A stretch of 64,000 nt of DNA. It comes from an uncultured Pelagibacteraceae bacterium. Its GTDB lineage: Bacteria > Pseudomonadota > Alphaproteobacteria > Pelagibacterales > Pelagibacteraceae. The stretch lies in contig CACDSN010000002.1 of NCBI GenBank assembly GCA_902555465.1, positions 1 through 64,000 on the forward strand, given 5' to 3'. Shown one piece after another: positions 55,778 to 64,000 of this stretch (the first letter of the stretch is position 1; each line of letters opens with the position of its first letter). Under the pieces are notes generated by a model. That model was given only the letters and a program-made list of their open reading frames with translations. It was not told where the DNA came from and ran no database searches. The position numbers were made by a program, and so were the translations under genes.

Positions 55778-56815
55778 TTATCTTGCTGGAGGAGTATATA
55801 ATAATCCACCATTAGTCCAAATTTCATTTGGACCTCTGTCAGGTAAGATACCAGTGTCAGCTATATTTCTCTTATAACTTTCACCGTAGTTACCAACTTG
55901 TTTGATAATTCTTAAACTCCAGTCATTATCTAGACCTAATGCTGCACCCATCTCACCTTCAGCACCAACTATTCTTTTCACAGCTGGATTATCTGAAGTT
56001 TTTAGTGAGTCTGCATTTCCAGAATTAATTCCGTACTCTTCAGCTTCGATCATGGTATTTAAAGACCATCTTACGATATCTTCCCATACTGCATCACCTT
56101 GTCTTACAACTGGTCCTAAAGGCTCTTTAGAAATAGTTTCTGGTAATACTATATGATCATCAGGATTAGACATTTTAGTTCTTTGAGCTGCTAAACCTGA
56201 TTTGTCAGTTGTGTAAGTATCACATCTTCCAGCATCATATGCAGCTACGACTTCGTCAGCTTTTTCGAAAGCAACTGGCTCATAAGAAATTCCTTTTGAA
56301 TTAAAGAAGTCTCTCATATTTAGCTCAGTAGTAGTTCCAATGTTAGTACATGCTGAAATACCATCTTTGAAATCATTCACAGATGACATTCCTGAATTTT
56401 TTCTAACCATGAAACCTTGGCCATCATAAAAGTTAACACCAACGAAAGTTAGTCCAATGTCAGCGTCTCTTGATAAAGTCCAAGTCGTATTTCTTGATAA
56501 AACATCGATTTCACCTGATGTAAGTGCAGTAAATCTTTCTTTAGCACTTAGGGGTGTAAACTTAACTTTATTTGCATCACCTAGTACTGCAGCAGCTACC
56601 GCTCTACATACATCTACGTCAACACCTGTCCAATTTCCTGATGCATCAGCATTTGAAAATCCAGGAAGACCTTGAGAAACACCACACTTAACAAAACCTT
56701 GTTTGATTGTGTTTTTTAGAGTTTTTGATTTCTTTGCAGCAAATGACTCAGTGGCAAATCCAAAAAGAACAGCTACTACAGCTAGCAAAGAAGTTATTTG
56801 TTTGATTTTAAACAT
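55778..56815 (-). CDS. aapJ: General L-amino-acid ABC transporter, periplasmic binding protein
   Basis: This family 3 solute-binding protein of the AapJ/YhdW group has 345 residues read from the ATG at 56815, with a GAGGAG Shine-Dalgarno just upstream. The signal peptide ends at about SFAA (residues 21-24). NTIKQGFVKCGVSQGLPGFS, VDVDVCRAVAAAV and EIDVLSRNTTWTLSRD are characteristic. It captures diverse L-amino acids in the periplasm. Its codon and amino-acid make-up is less AT-biased than most neighbours, as in highly expressed genes. It is preceded by a good promoter and two palindromes. Confidence 0.96.
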   Translation of the reverse strand: MFKIKQITSLLAVVAVLFGFATESFAAKKSKTLKNTIKQGFVKCGVSQGLPGFSNADASGNWTGVDVDVCRAVAAAVLGDANKVKFTPLSAKERFTALTSGEIDVLSRNTTWTLSRDADIGLTFVGVNFYDGQGFMVRKNSGMSSVNDFKDGISACTNIGTTTELNMRDFFNSKGISYEPVAFEKADEVVAAYDAGRCDTYTTDKSGLAAQRTKMSNPDDHIVLPETISKEPLGPVVRQGDAVWEDIVRWSLNTMIEAEEYGINSGNADSLKTSDNPAVKRIVGAEGEMGAALGLDNDWSLRIIKQVGNYGESYKRNIADTGILPDRGPNEIWTNGGLLYTPPAR

Positions 56816-56834
56816 TATCTCCTCATATTTATAT

Positions 56835-56852
56835 TTATTTGTTAACAAATAA
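56835..56852. promoter_or_regulatory. 18-bp perfect palindrome in aapJ leader
   Basis: TTATTTGTTAACAAATAA is its own reverse complement. It lies about 20-37 bases upstream of the aapJ ATG, just before the Shine-Dalgarno region, and touches a second palindrome on its promoter side. It may be an operator half or an mRNA hairpin. Confidence 0.55.
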
Positions 56853-56873
56853 TTCAAATTTTAATTTGAATTA
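56850..56873. promoter_or_regulatory. 24-base near-continuous palindrome at aapJ transcription start
   Basis: Arms of 11 bases (TAATTCAAATT and AATTTGAATTA) are exact reverse complements around two T. The element begins just after the predicted start site and overlaps the neighbouring palindrome by three bases. It is a good candidate operator or 5' hairpin. Confidence 0.6.
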
Positions 56874-56878
56874 ATTAA

Positions 56879-56907
56879 ATTAAAGCAGAAACTTAAATAC
56901 TGATCAA
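56879..56907 (-). promoter_or_regulatory. Predicted aapJ promoter
   Basis: On the minus strand TTGATC (56902-56907) is followed after exactly 17 bases by TTTAAT (56879-56884), matching the -35 and -10 consensus in 4/6 and 5/6 positions. Transcription would begin near 56872, at the edge of the 24-base palindrome. Confidence 0.55.
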
Positions 56908-56948
56908 TCTTTAAATGTTAAATAAATGCATGAAAAAGTATGACTTTA

Positions 56949-57025
56949 TGGCGCGCCCTGAAGGATTCGAACCTCCGACCCACGGTTTAGAAAACCGTTG
57001 CTCTATCCAGCTGAGCTAAGGGCGC
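56949..57025 (-). tRNA. tRNA-Arg (anticodon TCT)
   Basis: The acceptor GCGCCCT pairs with AGGGCGC, with discriminator G and encoded CCA. The anticodon loop TTTCTAA gives TCT. It lies between trkH and aapJ on the same strand. Confidence 0.97.
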
Positions 57026-57048
57026 AAAGATTAGAAGTATTACAACAT

Positions 57049-58452
57049 TTAATTTTTAAATACAAATTTTTTAATTAAAATTAAAATTGAAATAAACTCT
57101 ATTCGACCGATTATCATAAATACAATTAATATATATTTTAAAGTAATTGATAATTCACTAAAATTTATATTATTCAGTCCATACAAGTTTGAGTTGACAG
57201 TATTCATTAATGTTAAAATACTAAGTTTAAATGCCTCCACAAAATTAATGTTGAATAGAGTAAGTAAACCAACAAGTAATGTTAATGATAAAATAAATAT
57301 AATTACCGTAAAAAAATATTTATTTATATCATTAAAATCAATCTTTGTTTTTGAAAACAATATTTTATTAAGAATGATATGCTTAGGCTTTGAATGTGAA
57401 AGTAATTCATTAAATGAAAACTTTGTTAAAAGATAGATTTTCAAAAATCTTAATCCTGAACTTGTTGACACGAGAGATCCACCAATAATGACTAAAAGTA
57501 AAAAAATAAAGTTATTTTGATTGTATGTGTCAAAAGAAAATCCAATATTGGAAACGCTACTTATAAGTGAAAATAAAGTTATAGAAAAATTATTACTTTT
57601 ATTAAAAAATATAAAAAATAAACCAACCAAAAAAGTTAAATATAACAAAAGATAATAATCCTCAGTAAAAACAGATAAATCCTTTTTTTTTAAAAATAAA
57701 ATATTATAAGGTAATAATATACCAAAAAACGAAATTAACATTGATAGAGAAAAAACATAAATTTGAAAGTTAGTTTGTAAAATTTCACTGATATCATTTA
57801 CAATTAAAAATCCTCCAGATGAAATTACTGTTAAGGAAAGATTAAACGCGTCAAAAGATCTTAAATTTATAATTTTGTAAATAAAAAATAATACAAATGT
57901 TACTGAGGTGTATACAAAAAGTATTTTTGTAGATTGTTTAATTATTTCATTTGCATCTAAGGATATAAAATTTGTAAGAATTTTTTTATAGTTATCGTCA
58001 TGTAAGTCAATTAAAAATAATATAGAAACTAAAAAATATAATCCACCAAACCACTGTGAGGTAGATCTCCAAAGCAATAGACTTTGATCTAAATATTTAA
58101 TATTTTCAAAAATAGAAAACCCTGTAGATGAAAATCCAGATACTGCCTCAAAGTAACTATTAGTAAATGATAGGTTATTTAGTCCAAAATAATAAGGTAT
58201 AGAAATAATTAGAGGTAAAATAAGATAACCAGATGTAACCGCTATAATTTTTTCGTAAATTGATATTTTTTTAAATTCATTTTTTTTTAAAAAAAAAAGG
58301 GATGAAAAAATTAATGAAATTATAATTGTGTAAGTATAAATTTCGACGTTATATAATATTTCAAAATAATAGGAATAAATAATATTAAAAAAAGATAATA
58401 AAGATAATATAAAACAAAAAGACCCTATATAAACAAAACTAAGTTTGAACAT
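57049..58452 (-). CDS. trkH: Trk potassium uptake channel subunit TrkH
   Basis: This is a 467-residue inner-membrane protein of the TrkH/KtrB superfamily. Repeated membrane-pore-membrane units are seen, with filter-like segments SGFSSTGFSIF, ISSGGFLIV, SVSNIGFSF and LMNTVNSNLYG. It imports potassium under control of TrkA, whose gene ends 7 bases upstream. The strong Phe/Ile/Leu bias is typical of AT-rich membrane genes. Confidence 0.93.
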   Translation of the reverse strand: MFKLSFVYIGSFCFILSLLSFFNIIYSYYFEILYNVEIYTYTIIISLIFSSLFFLKKNEFKKISIYEKIIAVTSGYLILPLIISIPYYFGLNNLSFTNSYFEAVSGFSSTGFSIFENIKYLDQSLLLWRSTSQWFGGLYFLVSILFLIDLHDDNYKKILTNFISLDANEIIKQSTKILFVYTSVTFVLFFIYKIINLRSFDAFNLSLTVISSGGFLIVNDISEILQTNFQIYVFSLSMLISFFGILLPYNILFLKKKDLSVFTEDYYLLLYLTFLVGLFFIFFNKSNNFSITLFSLISSVSNIGFSFDTYNQNNFIFLLLVIIGGSLVSTSSGLRFLKIYLLTKFSFNELLSHSKPKHIILNKILFSKTKIDFNDINKYFFTVIIFILSLTLLVGLLTLFNINFVEAFKLSILTLMNTVNSNLYGLNNINFSELSITLKYILIVFMIIGRIEFISILILIKKFVFKN

Positions 58453-58459
58453 TTAAAAA

Positions 58460-59833
58460 TTATACAGCACTAATTCTAAAGATATTTTCAACAAGTGGTA
58501 TTTGATCCTTTTTTGCAATAAAAACAATAATGTCATTTTTCTTAAATACAAAATTTGATCGTGGGATAATTACCTCTTTTTCTCTTAATACAGCGCCTAT
58601 TTTTATTTCATCAGGCAAATCAGCATTTTTAAGTTCTTTATTTATTAAATCTGAAGTTTCAATTATTTCTGCTTCTATAACTTCATATTCTCCATTTAAA
58701 ATTGAATAAGCAGATTCAATAGTGCCTTTGTGAACATGTTTTAAAATACTAGAAACTGTGTTCATCCGGGGGTCAATTAAATCATCTATGTTTAAAGAAG
58801 TTTGTAAAAGACTATAGTTAGGTTTGGTAGTTAGCACCATAGTTCTTTTATTTTGTGAAAATTTTTCAACTAATACACCGACCATTAAATTATCCTCATC
58901 ATCGTTTGTCAGCGCAATTACTGTCTCGGTTTCATCTAAATTTGCTTCTTTTAAAACTTCTTCGTCTAAACCATCTCCATTAATAACAATTGTGTTGCTT
59001 AATTCGCCAGCTAAAAATTCAGCTCTTTCTTTATTTTTTTCTATTATTTTTAGTCTTGTATCATTGGTGGATGACTCGATATATTTTGCTAAATTGTATC
59101 CAATATTACCACCACCAATTAAAAGTATTTTTTTTGAAATTGGATCATTATGTCCAAAAGCCTCAAGGGTTTCTTGTATTTGAGATGCATTAATTGCAAC
59201 ATAAGCTTTATCATTTTTTTTCATTACGTCGTTTTTTTTTAAAAAAATAAATTTTTTATCTCTTACAACACCGAGAATATTGGCATTTAGCTTTGGGAAT
59301 TTTTTTGTAAGATCATTTAATTTAATATTATTTATTGGGCATCTTTCATCAACCTGTATTTCAAGTAATCTAATATTATTATCTGCAAATGGGACATTAT
59401 CGCTTGATCCTGGTGATTCAAGTTTTCTATGTATCGATTTGGCTATTTCAATTTCCGGAGATATTACAAAATCTATTGGTAAATTATCTCTATTAAATAA
59501 TTGTGAAAATTTTGGATCAAGGTACTCTTGAGCTCTAATTCTTGCAATTTTTTTTGGGGTTTTAAACAACGAATATGCTATTTGGCATATTAACATGTTA
59601 ATTTCATCATTTCTTGTAACAGCTATTATCATATTTGCCTCTGCAATATTAGCTTTTTCGAGAATTGCAGGTGATGTAGCTTTTCCAACAATTGCCTTAA
59701 CATCCAATGTTTCATTAATCTTTTGTATATCGTCACTTGATTGATCAATAACTGTTATTGAATGATTTTGTTCACTAAGTAATTTTGAAATAGTGAAACC
59801 GACTCTACCAGCACCACAAATTATTATATTCAT
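58460..59833 (-). CDS. trkA: Trk potassium transporter regulatory subunit TrkA
   Basis: This is the cytosolic NAD-binding regulator of TrkH, with 457 residues. It has two tandem Rossmann RCK-N domains, with IICGAGRVG at the N terminus and LIGGGNIGYNLA near 232, each followed by an RCK-C region. The gene starts at the base after the ntrX stop. The ntrY-ntrX-trkA order is standard in alphaproteobacteria. Confidence 0.95.
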   Translation of the reverse strand: MNIIICGAGRVGFTISKLLSEQNHSITVIDQSSDDIQKINETLDVKAIVGKATSPAILEKANIAEANMIIAVTRNDEINMLICQIAYSLFKTPKKIARIRAQEYLDPKFSQLFNRDNLPIDFVISPEIEIAKSIHRKLESPGSSDNVPFADNNIRLLEIQVDERCPINNIKLNDLTKKFPKLNANILGVVRDKKFIFLKKNDVMKKNDKAYVAINASQIQETLEAFGHNDPISKKILLIGGGNIGYNLAKYIESSTNDTRLKIIEKNKERAEFLAGELSNTIVINGDGLDEEVLKEANLDETETVIALTNDDEDNLMVGVLVEKFSQNKRTMVLTTKPNYSLLQTSLNIDDLIDPRMNTVSSILKHVHKGTIESAYSILNGEYEVIEAEIIETSDLINKELKNADLPDEIKIGAVLREKEVIIPRSNFVFKKNDIIVFIAKKDQIPLVENIFRISAV

Positions 59834-61192
59834 TTAATTAAATTCTTTGATTCCTAAAAGTTTTAGTTTTCTGTGTAATGCAGATCTTTCCATTCCCACA
59901 AACTTTGCTGTTTTTGATATATTGCCACTAAACTTCTTTAACTGAGAGGATAAATATTCTTTTTCAAAATTTTCTCTTGCCTCTCTTAATGTAAATGAAA
60001 GATTTTCAGATATATTGAATTCGTGTGATGAGGATTTAGCAAGTGATTCCTTAATAATATCGTTTATTTTATCTTGGTTTTGACCTGGAGATAAAATAAT
60101 AATTCTTTCGACTAAATTTCTTAATTCTCTTACATTCCCTGGCCAATCATAATTTAATAAAAAATTGAAATCTTTTATTACAATTTTTTTTATATTGTAA
60201 ATATCAGAAAGTTTTTCCATAAAATATTCTACAAGAAGAGGTATGTCCTTAATTCTTGTATTAAGTGCATCTATTTTTATATTAAAAACATTTAATCTAT
60301 GAAAAAGATCTTCCCTAAAATTTCCAAGATGAATTTCATTTGATAAATCTTTATTAGTAGAGCAGATAATTCTTACATCTACATTGATATCATGTTTACC
60401 ATTAATTCTTTTGAACTTTTGATCTATCAATACTCTAAGTATTTTTGACTGTGTTTCCAAAGGAATTTCAGTTACTTCATCAATTAATAATACTCCGCCT
60501 GTGGCTTTCTCTAAAGCTCCATACACTATAGAGCCATCACTTAATTCCTCTCCAAAAAGTTCTCTCTCATATTTTTCAGAATTAAGCAATGCTCCATTTA
60601 TTATTACAAAAGGTTTGTTTTTTCTGTTTGATATTAAATGAATTTTTCTAGCAATTAATTCTTTACCACTGCCTATTGGTCCTGTGATAAATATTCTACT
60701 ATCTGAAGATGCAAGATGTTTAATTTGATCTTTTATGTTAATAATATTTTTACTTTCACCTATTATATCAAAAGAATTAAATAATTTTTCATTTAACGAT
60801 TTATTTTCTTTTTTAAGATTATAATGTTCAACAGCACGATTTATGAAATTTGTTAATCTATTTTTATCAAATGGTTTTTGAATAAACTCAAAAGCTCCTA
60901 ATCTTAATGAGTCAACAGCCATTTCTATATTTGCATGGCCAGAAATCATTATTACTGGAATATCTTTATTTTTGTTTTTTATATGATTTAATAATTTAAG
61001 ACCTTCATTATTTTCTGAATTACTTAGCTTCACATCTAATAAAGCAACATGAGGTAAACTCTTATCTATTTCTTTAAGAGCTTGTTGATAATTAGCTGCT
61101 AATCTTGTTTTATACCCAAGATCAGAGATCAGTTCATTTAAGATATTTCTTATATCAGGATTATCGTCTACTATTAATATATCTTTACTCAT
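59834..61192 (-). CDS. ntrX: Response regulator NtrX
   Basis: This is a 452-residue regulator with three parts. The receiver is about 1-120, with phospho-acceptor D53 in LLDVKL and K106 in IQKPF. The AAA+ domain is about 140-370, with Walker A GPIGSGKE and LIDEVTEIPLETQ. The C terminus is a Fis-type helix-turn-helix (KTAKFVGMERSALHRKLK). The GAFTGA loop that contacts sigma-54 is absent: the region after LFGEE reads LSDGSIVYGALEKATGG. It is the partner of NtrY, whose gene ends 2 bases upstream. Targets are probably envelope, redox or nitrogen genes. Confidence 0.94.
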   Translation of the reverse strand: MSKDILIVDDNPDIRNILNELISDLGYKTRLAANYQQALKEIDKSLPHVALLDVKLSNSENNEGLKLLNHIKNKNKDIPVIMISGHANIEMAVDSLRLGAFEFIQKPFDKNRLTNFINRAVEHYNLKKENKSLNEKLFNSFDIIGESKNIINIKDQIKHLASSDSRIFITGPIGSGKELIARKIHLISNRKNKPFVIINGALLNSEKYERELFGEELSDGSIVYGALEKATGGVLLIDEVTEIPLETQSKILRVLIDQKFKRINGKHDINVDVRIICSTNKDLSNEIHLGNFREDLFHRLNVFNIKIDALNTRIKDIPLLVEYFMEKLSDIYNIKKIVIKDFNFLLNYDWPGNVRELRNLVERIIILSPGQNQDKINDIIKESLAKSSSHEFNISENLSFTLREARENFEKEYLSSQLKKFSGNISKTAKFVGMERSALHRKLKLLGIKEFN

Positions 61193-61194
61193 AA

Positions 61195-62958
61195 TTATTT
61201 ATAAAATTTAATTTCAACTTTTGCCCCATTATTTAAATTTGTGAATGAAATAATTCCATTATGATCATTTATAATTTTACTAACAATTGACAAACCTAAA
61301 CCTGTACCATCAGCCTTTGTTGTAAAATATGGTTTTATTAATTCACTTGTGTTTATGTTTTTAAAACCCAAACCTGTATCTGTTATCGTAAGAGATATAT
61401 AATCAATATGATCAAGTATTTCTATATCTATATTTTTAATAAATTTAGCGGTTTTTTGACCCTTTTCTTTTAAACTTTCTATAGAGTTTTTGATTAAATT
61501 AAAACATACCCTATTGATTTGCTCATAATCAAACTTAAATCTAAACGATTTTTGTGAGTCAAAGTTAAAGTTTATAGATCGATCTAATTTTTTTAATAAC
61601 TCAATATTTAATAATATTACAGTCTTTAAATCATTAGTCTTATAAATAGGTTTTGGCATTCTTGCAAAGTCTGAAAATTCATTTACTAAATTCTCAATTT
61701 GATTAATTTGGTTGTTTATCGTTTTTAAATTAATTTCAAATTTTTCTTTATTTTCATTTTTTATATCATTTGAATATTTTGATCTTAAATTATCTATTGT
61801 TAACTGAATTGGAGTTAAAGGGTTTTTTATTTCATGAGCTAATTTTCTTGCTATAGTTTCCCAGGCTTCCATTCTTTCAGCATTCAGTAATTTTTCTTGT
61901 TGATCTTTTAATTTCGTAATCATCGAATTAAAATTAGCGATTAATTTTTCCATTTCGATATCGGTTTTAATATCCGGTACTTTTGTGTTTAAGTCACCTC
62001 TTCCAATTTGTTCAGATGCAGTGATCAAATTATTTATTGAAACAAAAAAACGTGAGGAAAATCTAATAGCAATAGTAATAGATAAAAATAATAATAATGT
62101 AACTAAAATTACATAAATTAAAACAAAAGATATTTTTATACCTGTGCTTTGATCTTCAACTGTATAATAAAAATTTACAGCCTCTTCCGACTCCTGCAAA
62201 TATTTTGAAATATCCTCGTCTAAATATCTAACGACATACAAGAACAAATCCTTATATTGTGGTAATTTTATAATTGCGCCCGAATAGTTTTCAAATGCAT
62301 TTATAATTTTTAGAGGTCGGTCATCGTTAAGAACCATCTTAACGGCTCTATCGTCAATGGGTATATATTCTGTTCCTTCAGCGGTCATTATTAATTCTTT
62401 TTTACTGTTTATTAAATGAAGTTGATCAAGATTTCTAATTACCCTTTGATTATTTAAATATTTTTGAAACGCGATATTGTTTTCACTTAATTTTATATTT
62501 TTATTTAAATCAAAAGCAACAAGTATAATATCTGACTCTATTTTATTTCTTTTTTCATTAACATAATCTCTTGCAAGTTGATATGAATTATTAACCGCAG
62601 TGGTAATTTTTTGATCAAAGTATTTATCTAAAGCAAAGGAAAAAATAAAAAGTGAAAATACTGAAATTAATATTGAGGGAATTAAGGTAAATAGTGAGAA
62701 GAAAACAATATATTTCCTATTGGCCACTGATCCTTTAACATTAATATTTGCTTTTATTGAATTTGAGATTTCCTTAAAAATTAATATAAAAAAAATAACT
62801 AAAAATACTACATTTGTATAGAGAAGTGTTTTCAAGTTTTGTTGATTAAGATTAATAAAGCTTTTATCTAAAAAAGTGAAAAAAGTTATGAAACCTAATA
62901 ATAATGTTGTAAAAAAGATTATTAAAATAAATATATTTCTTTTTATGAATTCGATCAT
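61195..62958 (-). CDS. ntrY: Sensor histidine kinase NtrY
   Basis: This is a 587-residue membrane kinase. Membrane helices (about 8-30, 40-62, 80-110) and a periplasmic or extracytoplasmic loop (about 112-270) precede another helix (about 275-295) and a HAMP linker. The HisKA box is LAHEIKNPLTP with the phosphorylated histidine near 373, and the ATPase domain has NLIKNSIESL (N box), DTGLGF and GTGLGLSIV. No PAS domain is apparent, so it is shorter than most NtrY proteins. It diverges from ispDF across 37 bases. Confidence 0.94.
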   Translation of the reverse strand: MIEFIKRNIFILIIFFTTLLLGFITFFTFLDKSFINLNQQNLKTLLYTNVVFLVIFFILIFKEISNSIKANINVKGSVANRKYIVFFSLFTLIPSILISVFSLFIFSFALDKYFDQKITTAVNNSYQLARDYVNEKRNKIESDIILVAFDLNKNIKLSENNIAFQKYLNNQRVIRNLDQLHLINSKKELIMTAEGTEYIPIDDRAVKMVLNDDRPLKIINAFENYSGAIIKLPQYKDLFLYVVRYLDEDISKYLQESEEAVNFYYTVEDQSTGIKISFVLIYVILVTLLLFLSITIAIRFSSRFFVSINNLITASEQIGRGDLNTKVPDIKTDIEMEKLIANFNSMITKLKDQQEKLLNAERMEAWETIARKLAHEIKNPLTPIQLTIDNLRSKYSNDIKNENKEKFEINLKTINNQINQIENLVNEFSDFARMPKPIYKTNDLKTVILLNIELLKKLDRSINFNFDSQKSFRFKFDYEQINRVCFNLIKNSIESLKEKGQKTAKFIKNIDIEILDHIDYISLTITDTGLGFKNINTSELIKPYFTTKADGTGLGLSIVSKIINDHNGIISFTNLNNGAKVEIKFYK

Positions 62959-62995
62959 TTTTTTAAAATATATTAATTTAATTTAAAATAAACAT

Positions 62996-64000
62996 ATGAA
63001 TAATTATTTTATAATACTTGGGGCTGGAAAAGGACTGAGATTTAGCCAAAAAAAACCTAAACAATTTTTTCATTATAAAGGAAAAGAATTAATTCAACAT
63101 TCAATAGATAAAGCTATAAAATCAAAACTTTTCAAAAAAATTATAGTTGTTGTATCAAAAAAATATGAAAATTTATCCAAAAAATATGCCAGAAAGGAAC
63201 TAATATTTGTTAAAGGTGGAAAAAATAGACAGGATTCATCATTTAATGCTTTAAAAAAAATTAGATATTTAAAACCACGTAATGTTCTTATACACGATGC
63301 AGCAAGGCCAGATTTTTCAATTAATTTATTAAAAAAATTAATAAAACAACTAAAAAAGAATACTGCTGTTATTCCCACTATAAACTCTAAAGACTCGGTA
63401 AAATATAAAATTGGAAATAAAATTATAAACCTAAATAGAAAAAATATTAAACTAACGCAAACTCCTCAAGCTTTTAGATTTGAAAATTTATATAATTTAA
63501 CAAGTGGTCAAAAAGAAAGGGTCCCTGATGAGGCATCTTTATTTCTAAATAATAATATTAAAGTAAAACTAATTTTAGGGGAAACATATAATAATAAAAT
63601 AACATATTTTGATGATCTAAAAACTGCAAAAACATTTTTTGGTATTGGATTTGATATACATAGATTAATAAAAAAAAAGAAACTTTATTTAGGTGGTCTT
63701 AAAATACCATTTCATTCGGGTTTAAAAGGTCATTCTGATGGTGATGTAATTTTACATGCAATAATTGATGCAATCCTGGGTGCCACAAGAAAAAAAGATA
63801 TTGGTACTTACTTTCCTAATACAAAAAAATTTAAAAATATAAGATCTCCAAAAATGTTAAAACCTATCATGGAAAATCTAGTTAAATCTAATTTTTATAT
63901 TAACAATCTTGATATAAACTTAATCTGTGAAAAGCCAAAAGTTTCAAAATATCGTGAAAAAATAGTTAACTCTATATCTAAGCTAATGAATTTAGATAAA
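62996..64000 (+). CDS. ispDF: Bifunctional IspD/IspF isoprenoid enzyme, cut by window end
   Basis: This bifunctional MEP-pathway enzyme makes CDP-methylerythritol (IspD) and then the 2,4-cyclodiphosphate (IspF). An open frame of 335 codons runs from ATG at 62996 to the window edge. Residues 1 to about 215 are the cytidylyltransferase, with LGAGKGLRFSQKKPKQF at the start, HDAARP near 99 and LTQTPQAF. IspF begins at about 219 with GFDIHR (metal histidine) and HSDGDVILHAIIDAILGA. The fused form is typical of alphaproteobacteria. The stop codon lies beyond 64000. The start is close to ntrY, so promoters overlap. Confidence 0.95.
   Translation, partial: MNNYFIILGAGKGLRFSQKKPKQFFHYKGKELIQHSIDKAIKSKLFKKIIVVVSKKYENLSKKYARKELIFVKGGKNRQDSSFNALKKIRYLKPRNVLIHDAARPDFSINLLKKLIKQLKKNTAVIPTINSKDSVKYKIGNKIINLNRKNIKLTQTPQAFRFENLYNLTSGQKERVPDEASLFLNNNIKVKLILGETYNNKITYFDDLKTAKTFFGIGFDIHRLIKKKKLYLGGLKIPFHSGLKGHSDGDVILHAIIDAILGATRKKDIGTYFPNTKKFKNIRSPKMLKPIMENLVKSNFYINNLDINLICEKPKVSKYREKIVNSISKLMNLDK

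Noticed and set aside
63094..63378. Minus-strand 94-codon frame
   Set aside because: It is antisense to the clear ispDF coding frame and shows no domain.

Overview
The window looks like a chromosome segment of a streamlined marine alphaproteobacterium of the SAR11 clade (Pelagibacterales). The reasons are strong AT richness, lysine/asparagine/isoleucine-rich proteins, almost no intergenic DNA, genes that commonly overlap by 1-8 bases, and alphaproteobacterial gene order (argS-nagZ-scpAB-tatABC-serS-yajC-secDF, mltB-rlpA-dacC-tmk-holB-metG-tatD, ntrY-ntrX-trkA) next to the general amino-acid ABC transporter aapJQMP that is prominent in SAR11. The species assignment is inference; no database was searched.

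Layout. 1-5.2 kb is the accessory part: a short alkyltransferase-domain gene, a GC-rich structured-RNA candidate on the minus strand, a tyrosine recombinase behind a palindromic promoter, two glycosyltransferase genes (one a two-domain fusion) and a GIY-YIG nuclease gene that begins two bases after tRNA-Glu. 5.3-9.3 kb holds recJ, glpX, a short SbmA/BacA transporter, an NDUFS4-like complex I gene and tRNA-Pro. 9.4-11.6 kb holds a zinc-ribbon membrane protein, nhaA and a glutathione peroxidase. 11.6-20 kb is a long minus-strand run of cell-wall, replication and tRNA-charging genes. 20-25 kb contains tRNA-Ser, sdhE, recG, a DUF502 membrane protein, an M48 lipoprotein protease, tRNA-Lys and tgt. 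25.3-32.9 kb contains a cyclophilin, coaD, gyrA and ssb, then uvrA and a PuuD-like membrane protein. 32.9-43.7 kb is the protein-export, chromosome-condensation and tRNA-synthetase cluster ending upstream at dgt. 43.8-51.4 kb contains erpA and xth, then the coupled valS-ilvD-manC-ldh2 run. 51.5-52.2 kb has tRNA-Cys, tRNA-Asn and a small XRE regulator. 52.4-56.8 kb is the aap transporter, followed upstream by tRNA-Arg, trkH, trkA, ntrX and ntrY; ispDF starts at 62996 and leaves the window.

The genes mostly serve central information processing and envelope work. Accessory DNA is confined to the left end. The most interesting unexplained element is the structured RNA candidate at about 502-688 (minus strand). 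It is about 47% GC by direct count, with several GNRA-capped or perfect hairpins and an intrinsic-terminator-like 3' end. Other points of interest are palindromes in the aapJ leader, loss of all three zinc cysteines in Tgt, an RlpA homologue without its recognisable catalytic segment, and two genes that start within 2-4 bases of a tRNA CCA end.
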